A stretch of DNA of 64,000 bases from Bradysia coprophila (lineage: Eukaryota; Arthropoda; Insecta; Diptera; Sciaridae), in NCBI RefSeq assembly GCF_014529535.1, contig NW_023503608.1:7428501-7492500 (forward strand), given 5' to 3'. Shown in pieces: positions 21,971 to 33,442 of the stretch. Within the stretch, counting starts at the first letter, position 1. Every line of letters begins with the position of its first letter. Under the pieces are notes generated by a model. The model saw nothing but the letters and a program-made list of their open reading frames with translations. It ran no database searches and was not told where the DNA came from. The translations under genes were made by a program, and so were the position numbers.

Positions 21971-23360
21971 ATGTCATCGATCGTAACTAAATTTGGTGAG
22001 TACGTCGACTCCCAAAACGAACGGTCTGACATAGATCAAGTTGATCTATCTCAACTAGCAGCACATTTCAACAGTACAACTCCACTCCAGCTGAGAATGA
22101 ACAGCAATACAAGTGCAAGGTATACAAAATTAATTCGTCCCAACGCACTTCAAGCATGAGTGGTACTCGAAATAGGGTACTGAAACTTGTTAGTGTGTCA
22201 CAAAACTGTAAAACACTGTAAACAAAACCATTTCATACATTTGGCAGCTGTCGACTAAGATCACTTTTGCTTGAAGTGCGTTGTTCGTCCCCATGAATGA
22301 ATATGAATTTCGACTATAATTTATTCTCTGACAAACAAAAGCGAACTGGCTACAGTAATATTGATCAATTTGAATAAATACGCGCCCAACAATGCCTTTC
22401 CGTTGGTCGGCCTCAAGGCGGTCAACAAAATCATCCGAAAGGATGTCAATATCGAGGACGTGTTCGTTCAACAAATTTTATTAATTCATCTGACAAAGAT
22501 GAACTTAGATGTAATGAAAATAGCTAGAACGATGGCCAAACTAGATCGACTAACACTTGACTTTCATATGGATGAGCGGTTGGAAGAATGGGAAGCTATT
22601 TCGAAGATTACGATAAAGAACAAGCACGTAAGTTCAATGCTGATTTCTAAATGTAAAATACTCGATTATCGCATTCGAATACAATCTCGTTATGTTCTTA
22701 AGTTAACTTATGAATGAAATTCATGAATACAGATTCGTTACTTGATTGACAAAATGATCACAGACACTTTCGGAAACCGTCTCGCTGAGCAGGTGTTTAT
22801 AACGAAAGATTACAACGTCGTTGTTGCTTTTGTTTCCACCGAAGTAATGGACTTGAGAGGTTTCTCCGGCTTTAATACGATCTACATCAACAAGAACCAT
22901 TTCGATGGGAAAGTCAATAGCCCGCAGTGGTCTAGCGATCTTATTCTTATTGATGTTGTGACAGTCACTGTTCACGAATTAGCGCATGTACGCTGCCGTC
23001 AGGTATGTGTTCGAAAAAGAATTTCCTATTAGCAACACTGTCATAGAAATAAACTAAACTCAGGTGTTCGACGATTTGAATGCAAGCAGTCCAATATTAA
23101 CAACTGGACTTCCTGTCAACGACCCTGAATTCGGGCGGATTGTGGAACGTAAAGTATTTGGAGCGGCAGTAGATTGGGACGATTCAACTAGTGTTGGTCG
23201 CGTTCCTGTGTCACATGTAACAAACTTGCTAGATGCCATCCGTCAAAATACAACATTACCTTCACCACCACCAGGCGCCACTTTATATGAACGGTTGAAT
23301 CCGGTAAAATTCTACGGAAGTGCTGGTGCTGACATTTCACAGGGAGGAATGAGCCAGTAG
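21971..23360 (+). CDS. unrecognised 333-aa protein with HELAH zinc-peptidase-like motif
   Basis: Exons 21971-22119, 22342-22627, 22733-23002 and 23064-23360 are all GT..AG and sum to 334 codons. No signal peptide. Residues 226-230 are HELAH in a hydrophobic context (VTVTVHELAH), the zinc-binding helix of gluzincin-type metallopeptidases. A later acidic stretch PEFGRIVERKVFGAAVDW (about 256-273) could supply the third ligand. The N-terminal half is helical and charged; the C-terminus is PSPPPGA-rich and ends GGMSQ. I do not recognise the family, and peptidase activity is inference. Intron 1 carries a MITE (22141-22283). The gene sits exactly between TRMT112 and its broken copy. Confidence 0.8.
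22141..22283. mobile_element. 143-bp MITE, CAACGCACTTCAAGC ends, 7-bp duplication
   Basis: The ends CAACGCACTTCAAGC and GCTTGAAGTGCGTTG are inverted repeats, flanked by the exact 7-bp duplication TTCGTCC (22134-22140 and 22284-22290). It lies inside intron 1 of the HELAH gene, only 22 bp past the donor site. The second copy, 34382-34501, is about 80-85% identical. Confidence 0.9.
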
Positions 23361-23398
23361 ATTATCGAAATTGTACTCTATGTAGATTTTGCTCGCAA

Positions 23399-24118
23399 AC
23401 TATCCGCTCAAATTGAATGTAAGTCAGAATTTAGGTCAACGAAACTTCATGCCCAGGCTTTGTTGATAACTGAGTGCATTTGTTGGATTACCCAAAAATA
23501 AAAGGTAACAGCAGCCTTCAAACCCGATTTTATTACAAGAATCATACCACGACTGGATTGGCCAACAGTTTGCGCGGGAGCTGAATAGGTATGTGAAATG
23601 AAAATTGTAACGTTACGTCTAGCGGTCTAGAATCGAGGCATTATCTCCTTGAGTCATAGTCTTCTCATCATAAATATGAATCTTGGAATATTACATTTAC
23701 GACCTCTGTGCTATTCTATTTAGAATCGAGCTAAGCACCGCAGACAGGACCTGCACACTTTGATAATATTTGAAAATGAATGCGGAGTTATTATATCTCA
23801 AGTTCAATTTCATTGTTGTGCTTGTGGACATGTAAATGTGGACTGTAATTCCACAGATTTTTCAGCCAGTTTTCTGTCATTAATGGCGAGACTGTATAGT
23901 ACAAACACAAATTTATTTTTCAGGTCTTCTGCAGCGGAGACCTACCAACAACTTTGTCCGATAATTATGCTGCCGACAATGAATTCCTTCAGAAATTGCA
24001 CCATGTGCTGATGGAAATCGATGTTATCGAGGGTAACCTTGAGTGTCCGGAAACGGGAAGAGTATTTCCCATTACGGAAGGCATTCCAAATATGTTGTTG
24101 AATGAAGACGAAGTTTGA
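23399..24118 (+). pseudogene. TRMT112P: partial TRMT112 pseudogene (segmental duplicate)
   Basis: Homology to TRMT112 starts abruptly inside exon 1 (CTATCCGCTCAAATTGAATG), so the start codon is missing. It continues through intron 1, exon 2 (23491-23589 region), a shortened intron 2 and exon 3 (23924-24118), then stops about 40 bases into the 3' flank. The last codon of exon 2 is TAG where the gene has CAG. Exon 3 is still about 97% identical. Introns are retained, so it arose by DNA duplication, not by reverse transcription. Retention of exon 3 suggests a young copy or gene conversion from the parent. Confidence 0.9.
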
Positions 24119-24119
24119 A

Positions 24120-24525
24120 ATAAATTAATTTAAGAATTGCATTCGAAGTGTTCGTTAATGGCGATTGGAGAAGCTTTTGCAATGCAATCGATCTGGACCA
24201 TAGAAGGGATTTTAAATTGTTGAATTTTAATGGACTACAATTGATGTCATCAACTTGTCTCAATATCAAAAAAAACGGAAGTTTGAGAGCCCAATATCGT
24301 TTACAAAGACTGATATTTTGTCTCGTGAATGCTATGTTAGATCTATCAGTGACTACTTGTTTACAAAACAAGTTCTACAATTCGTTAGAAATATTTTTTA
24401 TCAATTTTGAATGTCTTTTTGCTTCAAGTTTTCATATTTCAAAAAGAATGTAAAGGTATTCGTGAATTTTAAGGCAGATTGGGCATGACAAATACTTGCT
24501 ACGTAAAGTTTGACTATTTTAACCT
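24120..24525. other. intergenic, 3' of TRMT112 pseudogene
   Basis: Overlapping open frames on both strands (about 100 codons each) show no recognisable domain. I see no gene. Confidence 0.4.
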
Positions 24526-24772
24526 AAATAGCCTCAATACAAACAACACATGCTCTACGGATAATAGCGGCAGAGTGGTTCCGGGTGGTTCCCGTGATCC
24601 AATCGAAAAGTGATGTATGGAAGGTGCCACTTATTTTTGATAATGAACAGGTCGTCCATACATCATTTTGTCCAAAAACTTCGAATTTAGCCGATATAAT
24701 TTTGGGTCATTTTGACTCTGCCGCTATTATCCGTAGAGTGTGTGTTGTTTGTATTGACTATTGAGGCTATTT
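24526..24772. mobile_element. 247-bp MITE-like inverted repeat
   Basis: Arms of about 50 bp: AATAGCCTCAATACAAACAA on the left, continuing through CTCTACGGATAATAGCGGCA, and the reverse complement on the right (24714-24772). The right arm has a 7-base extra piece (ACTATTG) near its outer end. There is no clear target duplication. The loop is non-coding. Confidence 0.75.
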
Positions 24773-25996
24773 ATTTTAAACCTTAAACATTGGGTGAAGT
24801 CTTTGCAACAGAAACGTTTACGAATAAGTCTTATGGGTTCGTTATGGTAATCCGTCACTATTCTAGTAATAAAGTTTCAACGATACTTTTATCATTCAAA
24901 GTCAATGTACGGGTCGCCTGCCGCTTACAAACGTTTTGTTTCTCTAACAAATTTTAAAATAAAAATTCTTGACGCCTTATCAATTATTTCGTAACTTAAA
25001 GCCGATCCACCGGTCAGTCAAATTTCACATTAGACAACACTTAATCGCAACATAAAAATATTATTTTTAGTCACAACGTACATCTCAGACACTCAACTCA
25101 AACTAAGTATTTGTTCGTTTTGTTGTTAACAAGACGCGTAATATACTTCTTTATTCGATAGTTGTGCGATTTTTTGAAGTGAAATGAGTAAATTAAGTAG
25201 AGACAAGGTGTCAGCGAACTCTCTTCAAGAAAATATCAAAATCCTTATTCAAGTGTGGACATTACTGTACCGGAAAACATTTTTATATAATATGAGATAT
25301 CTAGTGTCTCCAGATCTTTTTTGTGTAAATTTGTTTTCTTGTATTTCTACACCATTCAAGAAAAAGAAACCAAGAAGCTGTTTACGGTAAATTTTCCAAT
25401 TTCTTATGAGTTAACATGAGACAATGCAGAAGTTTACCATAATTAGCTTAAAATGTATGCGAAAAGTACATTGAATTAACTGTAATATGCCGAGGAAACG
25501 CGCTTCCAATCGGCATGTTTGCGGCTGATACTGAATGATTACACCATTCTCCTTCTATCGCTCTGCAACAGTCGCCTTACAATCCCAACATTTCACAAAA
25601 AAGACCTACAACTAACTTTTCGTTCAGCTTAAGTAGAGTAGAACGATCAACACCAAATAAATTAAAGTTATGCAACAGACACTGTCTCGTCGTATCTCCT
25701 ATCTTATAGAGAGTTTTCATACGAAAACGAAACTAAATAAACAGAGAGAAAATGTGCGCCGAGAAAATTCAGTCAATTTTCCTTTAGATCTCTTATATAT
25801 ACGATATGTACGGTTGCACTATATACGTCACACAACTAGGCCAAAATATTAAGAGTGAAATTTTTGACCTTTACTGAATCGTTCAAGTGACGATAAGAAA
25901 ACAAGAGAGTATCACCGTCCGCTACCTAAGCCAACATTTAGTCATATCGAATATAGAAGTGTGTGTTGGGCGTGTTTGTTATCAATTTAACTTTAT
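24773..25996. other. intergenic
   Basis: No gene supported. The open frame at 25184-25390 begins with ATG and is basic at its end (FKKKKPRSC), but it has no recognisable domain and is within chance. Confidence 0.4.
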
Positions 25997-26000
25997 TTAA

Positions 26001-26386
26001 GAGGGCAGACTAGGTGTGAAGTAGGCTATATATTGAAAAATTGGTTTTAAAATTAATGTAGACCATTTAATGAAAATCTGTTCCAGCAATTAGATGAGCA
26101 ATATGTTTATCTATCTCTAAAAAATGAAAAACGATTTACAATAAGCAACAGTTGGAAGAAAACCGATTTCCAAAATATGAACGTCGCTTAAAGTTAGGCT
26201 ATGCAATATTTTTTTGGAAATCGGTTTTCTTCCAACTGTTGCTTATTGTAAATCGTTTTTCATTTTTTAGAGATAGATAAACATATTGCTCATCTAATTG
26301 CTGGAACAGATTTTCATTAAATGGTCTACATTAATTTTAAAACCAATTTTTCAATATATAGCCTACTTCACACCTAGTCTGCCCTC
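26001..26386. mobile_element. 386-bp fold-back MITE with TTAA duplication (piggyBac-type)
   Basis: Two arms of about 174 bp (26001-26175 and 26213-26386) are nearly perfect reverse complements around a 37-bp loop. The ends read GAGGGCAGACTAGGTGTGAA and both flanks are TTAA (25997-26000 and 26387-26390), the hallmark target of piggyBac-type elements. A transcript through it would form a hairpin long enough for Dicer. It lies about 0.9 kb upstream of a dehydrogenase gene. Confidence 0.9.
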
Positions 26387-26390
26387 TTAA

Positions 26391-27327
26391 AGAAAATATC
26401 ACACAAACACATTAATAATTAGCGAGACAGTATAATCACTCGACGAGTATGGCTAATATAACAACTTATTTACGAGTGAACAGTTGTGTCGGTAAACAAT
26501 TGTCGAGAACAACTTTATCCGGTAAGTGGTTTTTTTGTTTTGTTCATTTCATGTTTGATAAAACGTCGTGTAAATAGAATTCACCTATCTTATCAGTACT
26601 TCGGTTGTCATATAACTAATTTCTCAGATCTTGAAAGTGGCATTCAGTGAAACTGTGCAGGTATTTAGATCTTGCACTTATTTACGTATAATATAATTGG
26701 GCTGACTTCAAGAAGTTTCATAGTTCGGCCTGTTGTGCTTACGTATACAAATATTGGAAAGAGTTGCACTCGTTTTTTCAATGTGGCTAATATAAGTAAT
26801 TTGGGAGAATATTTTTATGACAGTCAGAGATACACCGGTGGCCGGTGTATCATTCATAAAAGTGCTTCTGCGTAGATGAAAGCACAACTGGCACGGATTT
26901 TCAAAATGAGAAAGAAAGTTTTCCTGTCTGGACAACAGACAAAAAGGATGTCGTTGGTTCTATATTTTGGTTTCATACCGAAATATCGACTTTATGTTAT
27001 GTAAGGCCTGTACACGTACCTATATATAGATTTAATGAGTAAAGTATCAATACACGTCGTACACACTTTTGAAATATAACCAAGTGAGAAACTATTAACA
27101 TTCGACCTTTCGATTAGCCCCAGCCAAAGTAATGATCACCGAAAGACAATACACCTCTTTTCTGTCGTATGATCCATTCTATAATCTGGTTGATAGCACG
27201 ACAGAGTAAATCTTGCCTGTATTTACTCTGTTGTGTTGACAGTGATGATTCTACACATTTTTGTAATCTTTACTCATAGAACGATATCAATTTTCTAGCT
27301 CTGAGGAAACTATCCACGAGTTTAACT
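26391..27327. other. duplicated upstream block of dehydrogenase copy 1
   Basis: 26430-26520 and 26840-26930 are similar to 30590-30690 and 30890-30950 (shared words: GTGTCGGTAAACAATTG, GAAAGCACAA(C/T)TGGC). A shared protein-like phrase KAQLARI(F/L)K(M/F)RK appears in both but in broken surroundings, so a small gene may once have been part of the duplicated unit. Confidence 0.5.
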
Positions 27328-28540
27328 ATGGCAACAAATTCAGGGCAAAGTGAGTAACACTTCGTTCTAAATCGCACAGCCATAGTCTAATTTCAAATCA
27401 TTTTAAGGCATTCCAAAGCTCGTCTCTATCGATGAATCGCGTCGTTTCATGGTCGATTGTTTCACTGCATCGAAATCGTCACCATCTCATGCCCAACAAA
27501 TGGCCGATCTGCTGGTTGAAGCTGACTATCGCGGTCACTACAGTCACGGCATGAATCGCTTGGAAATGTACATAAATGAATTGAATGACGGTGTTGCAGA
27601 CGGTTTTGTAACTCCAACAATTCTGAACGAAACTCTGGCCACTGCATGGGTTGACGGAGAGAATGGACTCGGCGCTGTGGTTGGAAATTTTTGCATGGAT
27701 TTGGCAATAGAGAAAGCTAAAAATGTTGGCGTTGGTTGGGTGTGTGCAAAGAGATCGAATCACTATGGAATAGCTGGATGGTATACCATACGTGCAATGA
27801 ATCAAGGCTTTATGGGAATTTCAATGACCAATACGTCTCCCATAATGACACCTACACGCAGCAAAGAGTCGGCTCTTGGAACCAACCCAATTAGTTTCGC
27901 CGCCCCAGCCAACAATGGAGATAGTTTTGTATTGGACATGGCAACAACAGCCGTTGCAGTTGGTAAAATTGAAATAAAAAAGAGGAAGAACGAACCATGT
28001 CCCATTGGCTGGGCACAAGACCAGGAAGGTAATCCCACGACAGATCCACACGTTGCTTTCGATGCTGGTTGTTTGATGCCTCTAGGAGGCGCCGAAAATA
28101 CGTCTGGCTATAAAGGTTATGGTTTGGCTGGTATGGTGGAAACTATGTGTGGTATATCTGCAGGATCAAACTTTTCAACTAAAATTCGAAAGTGGGCACA
28201 CTCAGGCAATACTACCGAAGCTAATCTTGGTCAGGTTTTCATTGCCATCAATCCCAACTGCTTTGCACCTGGTTTTACCGATCGAATGACTGAAATGAAT
28301 GACATTTGTAGGAATATGTCCAGGGTACGTTTTGTGGTTTTGTTCAAATTGATTTTCTTATTATCTATCTGCTATGTCTAGATTGACTCAGAGGTCCCGG
28401 TTTTGGTTGCTGGCGATCCAGAACGGATTCATATGAAAAAGGTTGACAAAGATGGTGGCGTAGTTTACAGTGAAAATCAATTGCGAACATGTGAAAGTTT
28501 GGCCGAAAGGTTGAGCATTCAACCACTTCGATTTGTTTGA
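27328..28540 (+). CDS. malate/L-lactate dehydrogenase family oxidoreductase, copy 1
   Basis: Exons 27328-27349, 27408-28324 and 28382-28540 give 365 aa. It belongs to the NAD(P)-dependent Ldh2/MDH2 family (YlbC, YjmC, ureidoglycolate and sulfolactate dehydrogenases), cytosolic homodimers unlike ordinary Rossmann malate dehydrogenase. Seen: YRGHYSHGMNR (about 48-58) with the family histidine, AWVDGENGLG, CAKRSNHYGIAGWY, ALGTNPISFAAPA, VLDMATTA, and GYKGYGLAGMVE. The tiny first exon encodes MATNSGQ. The true substrate cannot be read from sequence. The central 550 bp is almost identical to copy 3, with more divergence on both sides. Confidence 0.93.
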
Positions 28541-29043
28541 AGACTTGAGGGGATGTTCAAAGATGCCTAGGGATTGCAAAAATTAAATGTTTTATTGTTG
28601 ACGCGATCAGTTTTCATTTCTGAGTTTACAGATCCTATTTCGCCAATTGCGTACTTTTCTCGCCAAACTAAAGTCGTCAGACACATTATCTGAGGATTAT
28701 TTTTTATTTTGAATTGGGATGCATTTCGAGAGTAGTATGTGCAATTTGTATAACTGATAAGATTACATCTAATCTAATTATCACGTTCCACCTTCAAACA
28801 AATATTAAAATGTCGAGCCGATACTTATCATGTTGTCTTAGACTAGACAGTGGTATTGATATTGAAAGAGTAAAGTTTACATGCGGTCAGTTGTGAGGAA
28901 AAATCGCTCGGGTAAGTAAGAAGAGGTCTTAAGATCCTGACACTTTATTAGTCAGTTCAGAGTGGATCACGGTTTTTCTTCCTTGTCAGTGTTCTTTAGT
29001 CTCGTCTTATGGAATATTCAGTTGATAGACAATTATTCCAGAA
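28541..29043. other. spacer between dehydrogenase copies 1 and 2
   Basis: 28610-28760 resembles the 3' flank of copy 3 (about 36560-36700; shared TTTCTCGCCAAA and TGACTGATAAGA-like words). The duplicated unit therefore included downstream sequence. No gene. Confidence 0.5.
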
Positions 29044-30263
29044 ATGAAGTCAACCAGTAAGTTTACCATTAACTCAATTTCCAGATTCGCATACAATATC
29101 CCTATTTTTGATAAAATAATTTTTTAAGAAAATCAGCTGCTCGTATCAGTAGAAGAATCTCGCCGGTTTATGATTGATTGCTTCAGTGCTGCGAAAATAC
29201 CACGATCCCATGCAGAACAAATGGCTGATCTGCTGGTCGCAGCAGACTATCGTGGTCATTACAGTCACGGCATGAATCGCCTGGAAATGTACATTAACGA
29301 ATTGGACGATGGCACAGCAAACGGTTCGGCTACTCCGACAATTCTGAAACAAACGCCTGCCACTGCATGGGTTGATGGAGAAAATGGACTCGGTGCTGTA
29401 GTGGGAAATTTTTGCATGGATTTGGCTATAAAAAAAGCTAAGAATATTGGTGTTGGTTGGGTGTGTGCGAAACGATCAAATCATTACGGAATAGCTGGCT
29501 GGTATTCTTTGCGTGCGATGAATAAAGGCCTTATGGGAATTTCAATGACCAATACATCTCCATTAATGACACCCACACGGAGCAAACAGGCTGCCCTCGG
29601 AACAAATCCAATTAGTTTTGCTGCACCAGCCAATAATGGGGACAGTTTCGTGTTGGATATGGCAACCACTGCAGTAGCTGGAGGAAAAATTGAAATAAAA
29701 ATGAGGAAGAACGAACCGTGTCCGATTGGATGGGCACAAGATGTGGAAGGTAATCCCACGACAGATCCTCATGTCGCCTTCGATGCGGGCTGCTTGATGC
29801 CGCTAGGAGGTGCTGAGAATACTTCTGGTTATAAAGGCTACGGACTGGGTGTTATGGTGGACATTATGTGTGGCATATCATCCGGTTCAAACTACTCAAC
29901 GAAAGTTCGGAAGTGGGCACATTCAGGCAATACTACCGAAGCGAATCTAGGTCATGTTTTCATTGCCATCGATCCTGATTGCTTTGCACCAGGTTTCACT
30001 GATCGAATGACTGAAATGATTGACATTTGTAGGAGTATGCCTAGGGTACTATATTGGATTAGTTCAAATGATTGTTTGATGATTCAAATGTATTTTGTAT
30101 CTAGATTGATCCGGAATTGCCGGTTTTGATTGCCGGTGATCCAGAACGCATTCATATGGAAAATGTTGATAAAGAAGGCGGCTTACGTTACACGGAAAAT
30201 CAATTGCAAACATGCGAAAAATTGGTCAAAAGGTTAAGTGTAAAACCATTGAGCTTTGTTTAA
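29044..30263 (+). CDS. malate/L-lactate dehydrogenase family oxidoreductase, copy 2
   Basis: Exons 29044-29056, 29129-30045 and 30105-30263 give 362 aa. It has the same three-exon plan as copies 1 and 3, and its large exon is also exactly 917 bases. Exon 1 encodes only MKST. Family motifs are intact: YRGHYSHGMNR, AWVDGENGLG, KRSNHYGIAGWY, LGTNPISFAAPA, GYKGYGLGVMVD. It is clearly more diverged from copies 1 and 3 than they are from each other. All three probably reduce or oxidise a small 2-hydroxy/2-keto acid with NAD(P); the substrate is unknown. Confidence 0.93.
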
Positions 30264-32180
30264 AAGGATTTCTGCTTCCAATCAAGATACCAAATTTAAT
30301 ACAAATTTTTAAGATTTTTTTTTACACCTTCAATTGAGGGAGACTTAGGAAGTAAAAAAGGAGGACTTGATATCTGGGTGAGAAATAAGACAACATCAAT
30401 CATTGACTTACCGCACGACGGAGTAAAGGTATTTTACTATGCCGTGCTTGCCGACACTTTGTCGCATCTCTCCTCTTCACTTCCTTCACCGAAACATAAA
30501 ATCTTAGTTACTCTACTAAACTGATAAGATCATTCGGTAACGTAACGTTTTCTGCTTCTAAAATTAATAATAAGCAAAACAGTTTAATTTAATCGTTCGA
30601 CTAATATCGCTAGTATAAGACTTAACACCTTATTTGCGATTAAACAGTAGTGTCGGTAAACAATTGTAGAGAACAACCACATAATACAGCAGGTCGTTTT
30701 TGTCTTGTTCAATTAAAACAGCGCATTTAATAGGCGGTTTAAGTTGATTTCTTCTGTCCAGTAAGTACTTCGGTTTTCAAAAAACAAATTTCTGAAAAAT
30801 GTAGATCTTGCGCTTATTTAAAAACTTATGCGAAGTGTTGTGTTGTATGCGTTTAATATTTTGGGAGAATATTTCTACGTCAGACCACCGGGTGGACCCG
30901 AAAGCACAATTGGCTAGGATTTTAAAATTTAGAAAGGTAGTTTTTTTGGATCTAATACGTAAAGAATCAATACAGCATCGTACACGTTCTTGAAATATTA
31001 ATAAGTAAGTAACTGTATCCAACGTTTCGATTTTCGAATCGTCACTCTTCAGATAATTATATTTTATAATTCTAAGTCCCAAGCAAACATTTCACTCCAC
31101 AGCATTTTTAAGAACCTGCAAAATGTTAGAACATTTAAGATGATTCGAGTAGGGATAGTAGTACAACTTTGGTTGATTGCAAAGAGTCTCTGGAAGATCT
31201 ATCACACAAACGCGGAAATCTAAAGCAATAGAAACTGTCGACAACATTAAATCTAGATTGATTGCCCGTTAAAGTAAACATCACAAGGCAATATATATAC
31301 TGAAAACTGATAAAGATCTAGCTAATCTACAATTACTATGAAATTAAATGTCAGATGAGAACGTTTGAGCTTACTAGTAATGTGAAAAGGTTCTTTCACT
31401 CTTCACTTTTTCAATATTAAATTGTTATTAGTACATATCAGAAAATATCAATAAAATGGATGCTGTTACAAGCACTTGAGAGAAGCGAATTTGTGTTATC
31501 AAAAGGCAAACGTAGAGAAATATTATCTCAAGTATCTGTATAGTCTTCGCACCGTAACAGAGAAACAATTTTGTCTCCTCTTATCTGCTGAAATGTTTGT
31601 GTTTTAAAATTGAATTTGAGAAATGAGAAATTATATTCGACCATTATTCTTTGTGGGACGACCACTGGAATTTTTCCCTTTACAAATATTTTAATTCTCT
31701 CTACCGTTATATTCATCACATTGGTACCAATTGCATGAATATATTGGTAAATTGAATTATTTTTAACGCTCAACCAAAAACTAATGACGTTCGATTATTA
31801 CCATCCTTTGAGAAATGGATTGTTGAACTCTGTCAAGTTTTTTCATCTCACATTAAAAAATGTATGGGAATCTCATTTCATAAGCTTGTTGTATACAACT
31901 TGACTTGACCAGAGAATCGATAAACGCCGGTTCATCGAAATAAATTGGTCATTGGTTTGAATGCATGGAAAGGTAAATGTATTTTTATCAAAAAAAAAAT
32001 ATTGAAAAAGCACCACGTACACCGTTGTATGGGAAGGTGTACGAGGTGTTTTTATCAAAACATTATTGAAAAAACACCTCGCACTGCTTACTCTTCTTTA
32101 CACTTGTGATCTCAAATGAAGACGATGCCTTGCCTTATTTTATCTTATTTGTAAAAAACCAGTTGTATTATAGTTATTTA
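30264..32180. other. long spacer, duplicated upstream-type sequence then AT-rich
   Basis: 30590-30990 repeats part of the block upstream of copy 1. The rest has no supported gene. Near 31985-32085 two pieces of (ATCAAAA...ATTGAAAAA(A)GCACC(A/T)CG) form a short direct repeat around GTGTACGAGGTG. Confidence 0.45.
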
Positions 32181-32280
32181 TACAACCGAGTGATAAATGC
32201 TTTTTTATGCACTAGGCCTGCGGCCTCGAGTGACAAAACACATCGTGTGCCTAAAAAAGCATTTATCATCGAGTTGTGTA
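32181..32280. repeat. 100-bp fold-back with GC core
   Basis: The arms TACAACCGAGTGATAAATGC and (reverse) TACACAACTCGATGATAAATGC both run on into TTTTTTA. The centre has GGCCTGCGGCC. It belongs to the set of GC-cored palindromes seen again at 52.4-54.7 kb and 57.3 kb. Confidence 0.6.
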
Positions 32281-32842
32281 CAACGTTTTCCTCAATAAAG
32301 GCACTGGAAAGTCCCACTTTTCGTCACTTATTGCGAAAAGTGTAATAAATGAATGAATGATTTGCTAAAGATGCACATTTGAAAGTATTTGAGACAGTCT
32401 CAACAATTTTTCAAACGCGGGTATTATCGGTTACTTTGAAAATATTCAAAAAGCCATTCACCTTGTTATACTGGGAACACACCAGCAATTTTTATTATCG
32501 ACCTCAACAATTGAAATAAAATTACTACAAATTCGGCACAACACAAAAAACCAAACAAAATATTGAACTCACAAAAAAGCGAAAAGGAAAACAATCCGCA
32601 ATATAATAAGGGAAGGACATGATCACTTTTTTCGTTTTTTTTGTTGTAAATCAAAAAATTGTTGTCAAAAAATTAAAAACAAAGAATTGGTATTCTAACA
32701 CGTTTTAACTCAACTTGTAAGATTATTTTTGGATGAGAAATTTAACCGAAAATCACCATACCACTCGCCTCGCTCGTTTAATAAACACACATCGCATTAA
32801 CTTTCTTTCCCAACGCCATACAATTCCAAATCCAATTTATGA
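32281..32842. other. intergenic, 3' of cyclase-like gene
   Basis: AT-rich with no gene seen. Confidence 0.4.
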
Positions 32843-33442
32843 CTAAATTTCTCTCTTTCGGAACGCCCCACTAATCAATTTACCCTGACAATTAGCTTCA
32901 TGTCCATTGGCAGCCCATAGGAATGTAGGGTTTTTCCAGTTATCGTCACTGATGAACTGATAAACACACTGCACCTTGCCTCCCCTCTGTAGAGATGGCA
33001 ATTCTGCAACCTTCCATGTGTTGTTGAGTCGCACACAGCTACCAATAACGACAAAGGCATCTCCACTTGCTTGGGTTGCATACGTGATCGAGGCGAATCT
33101 CCAACAGGCTTTGGCTACTTTAGACGATCCGAAGGGAGGCATTGAGACTTTCTGACTACAAATGCGCTGCTCTAGCGTTGAGCCACCGTAAGAAGACGCT
33201 AGAGTGGCGGCAAGCGTCTTGACACCATCATCTTCGGAAGCACATGCACCTCGTCGACCTGTCCAAAACCAACTTGTATTTGGGTTCGAACCAACAGCGG
33301 CAATTATGGCAGCTGCGTTGCTTGGTAGTTCTGATTCTGGCACTGTCTGTGTCGTGAGCTCTACGGCACGCGCTGCTGCCGGTCCAACCAAGGCAAAGAT
33401 TATAGAAAAGAGGCAGATGAGTTGACGACACATTCGTTCCAT
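32843..33442 (-). CDS. secreted ADP-ribosyl cyclase / NAD+ glycohydrolase-like protein
   Basis: Intronless, 199 aa. Residues 1-26 form a signal peptide. The order and spacing of key residues follow the CD38/Aplysia cyclase fold: SWFWTGR (W60), STLEQRI (E91, the TLE motif), CWRFASITYATQASG (W114) and NNTWKVAELPSL (E147). These match human CD38 W125, E146, W189 and E226, where the last is catalytic. Seven or so cysteines suit an extracellular disulfide protein. The expected chemistry is cleavage of NAD+ to nicotinamide plus ADP-ribose or cyclic ADP-ribose. Base composition is richer in GC than the surroundings. Common model insects lack CD38, while fungi have many similar secreted proteins, so lateral transfer is possible. 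Activity is not shown. Confidence 0.75.
   Translation of the reverse strand: MERMCRQLICLFSIIFALVGPAAARAVELTTQTVPESELPSNAAAIIAAVGSNPNTSWFWTGRRGACASEDDGVKTLAATLASSYGGSTLEQRICSQKVSMPPFGSSKVAKACWRFASITYATQASGDAFVVIGSCVRLNNTWKVAELPSLQRGGKVQCVYQFISDDNWKNPTFLWAANGHEANCQGKLISGAFRKREI

Noticed and set aside
25184-25390. 68-codon open frame with basic C-terminus
   Set aside because: No domain, no duplication or poly(A) context; length is expected by chance.
33280-33300. tRNA B-box-like GGTTCGAACC
   Set aside because: Inside the cyclase-like coding frame and without an A-box or cloverleaf.
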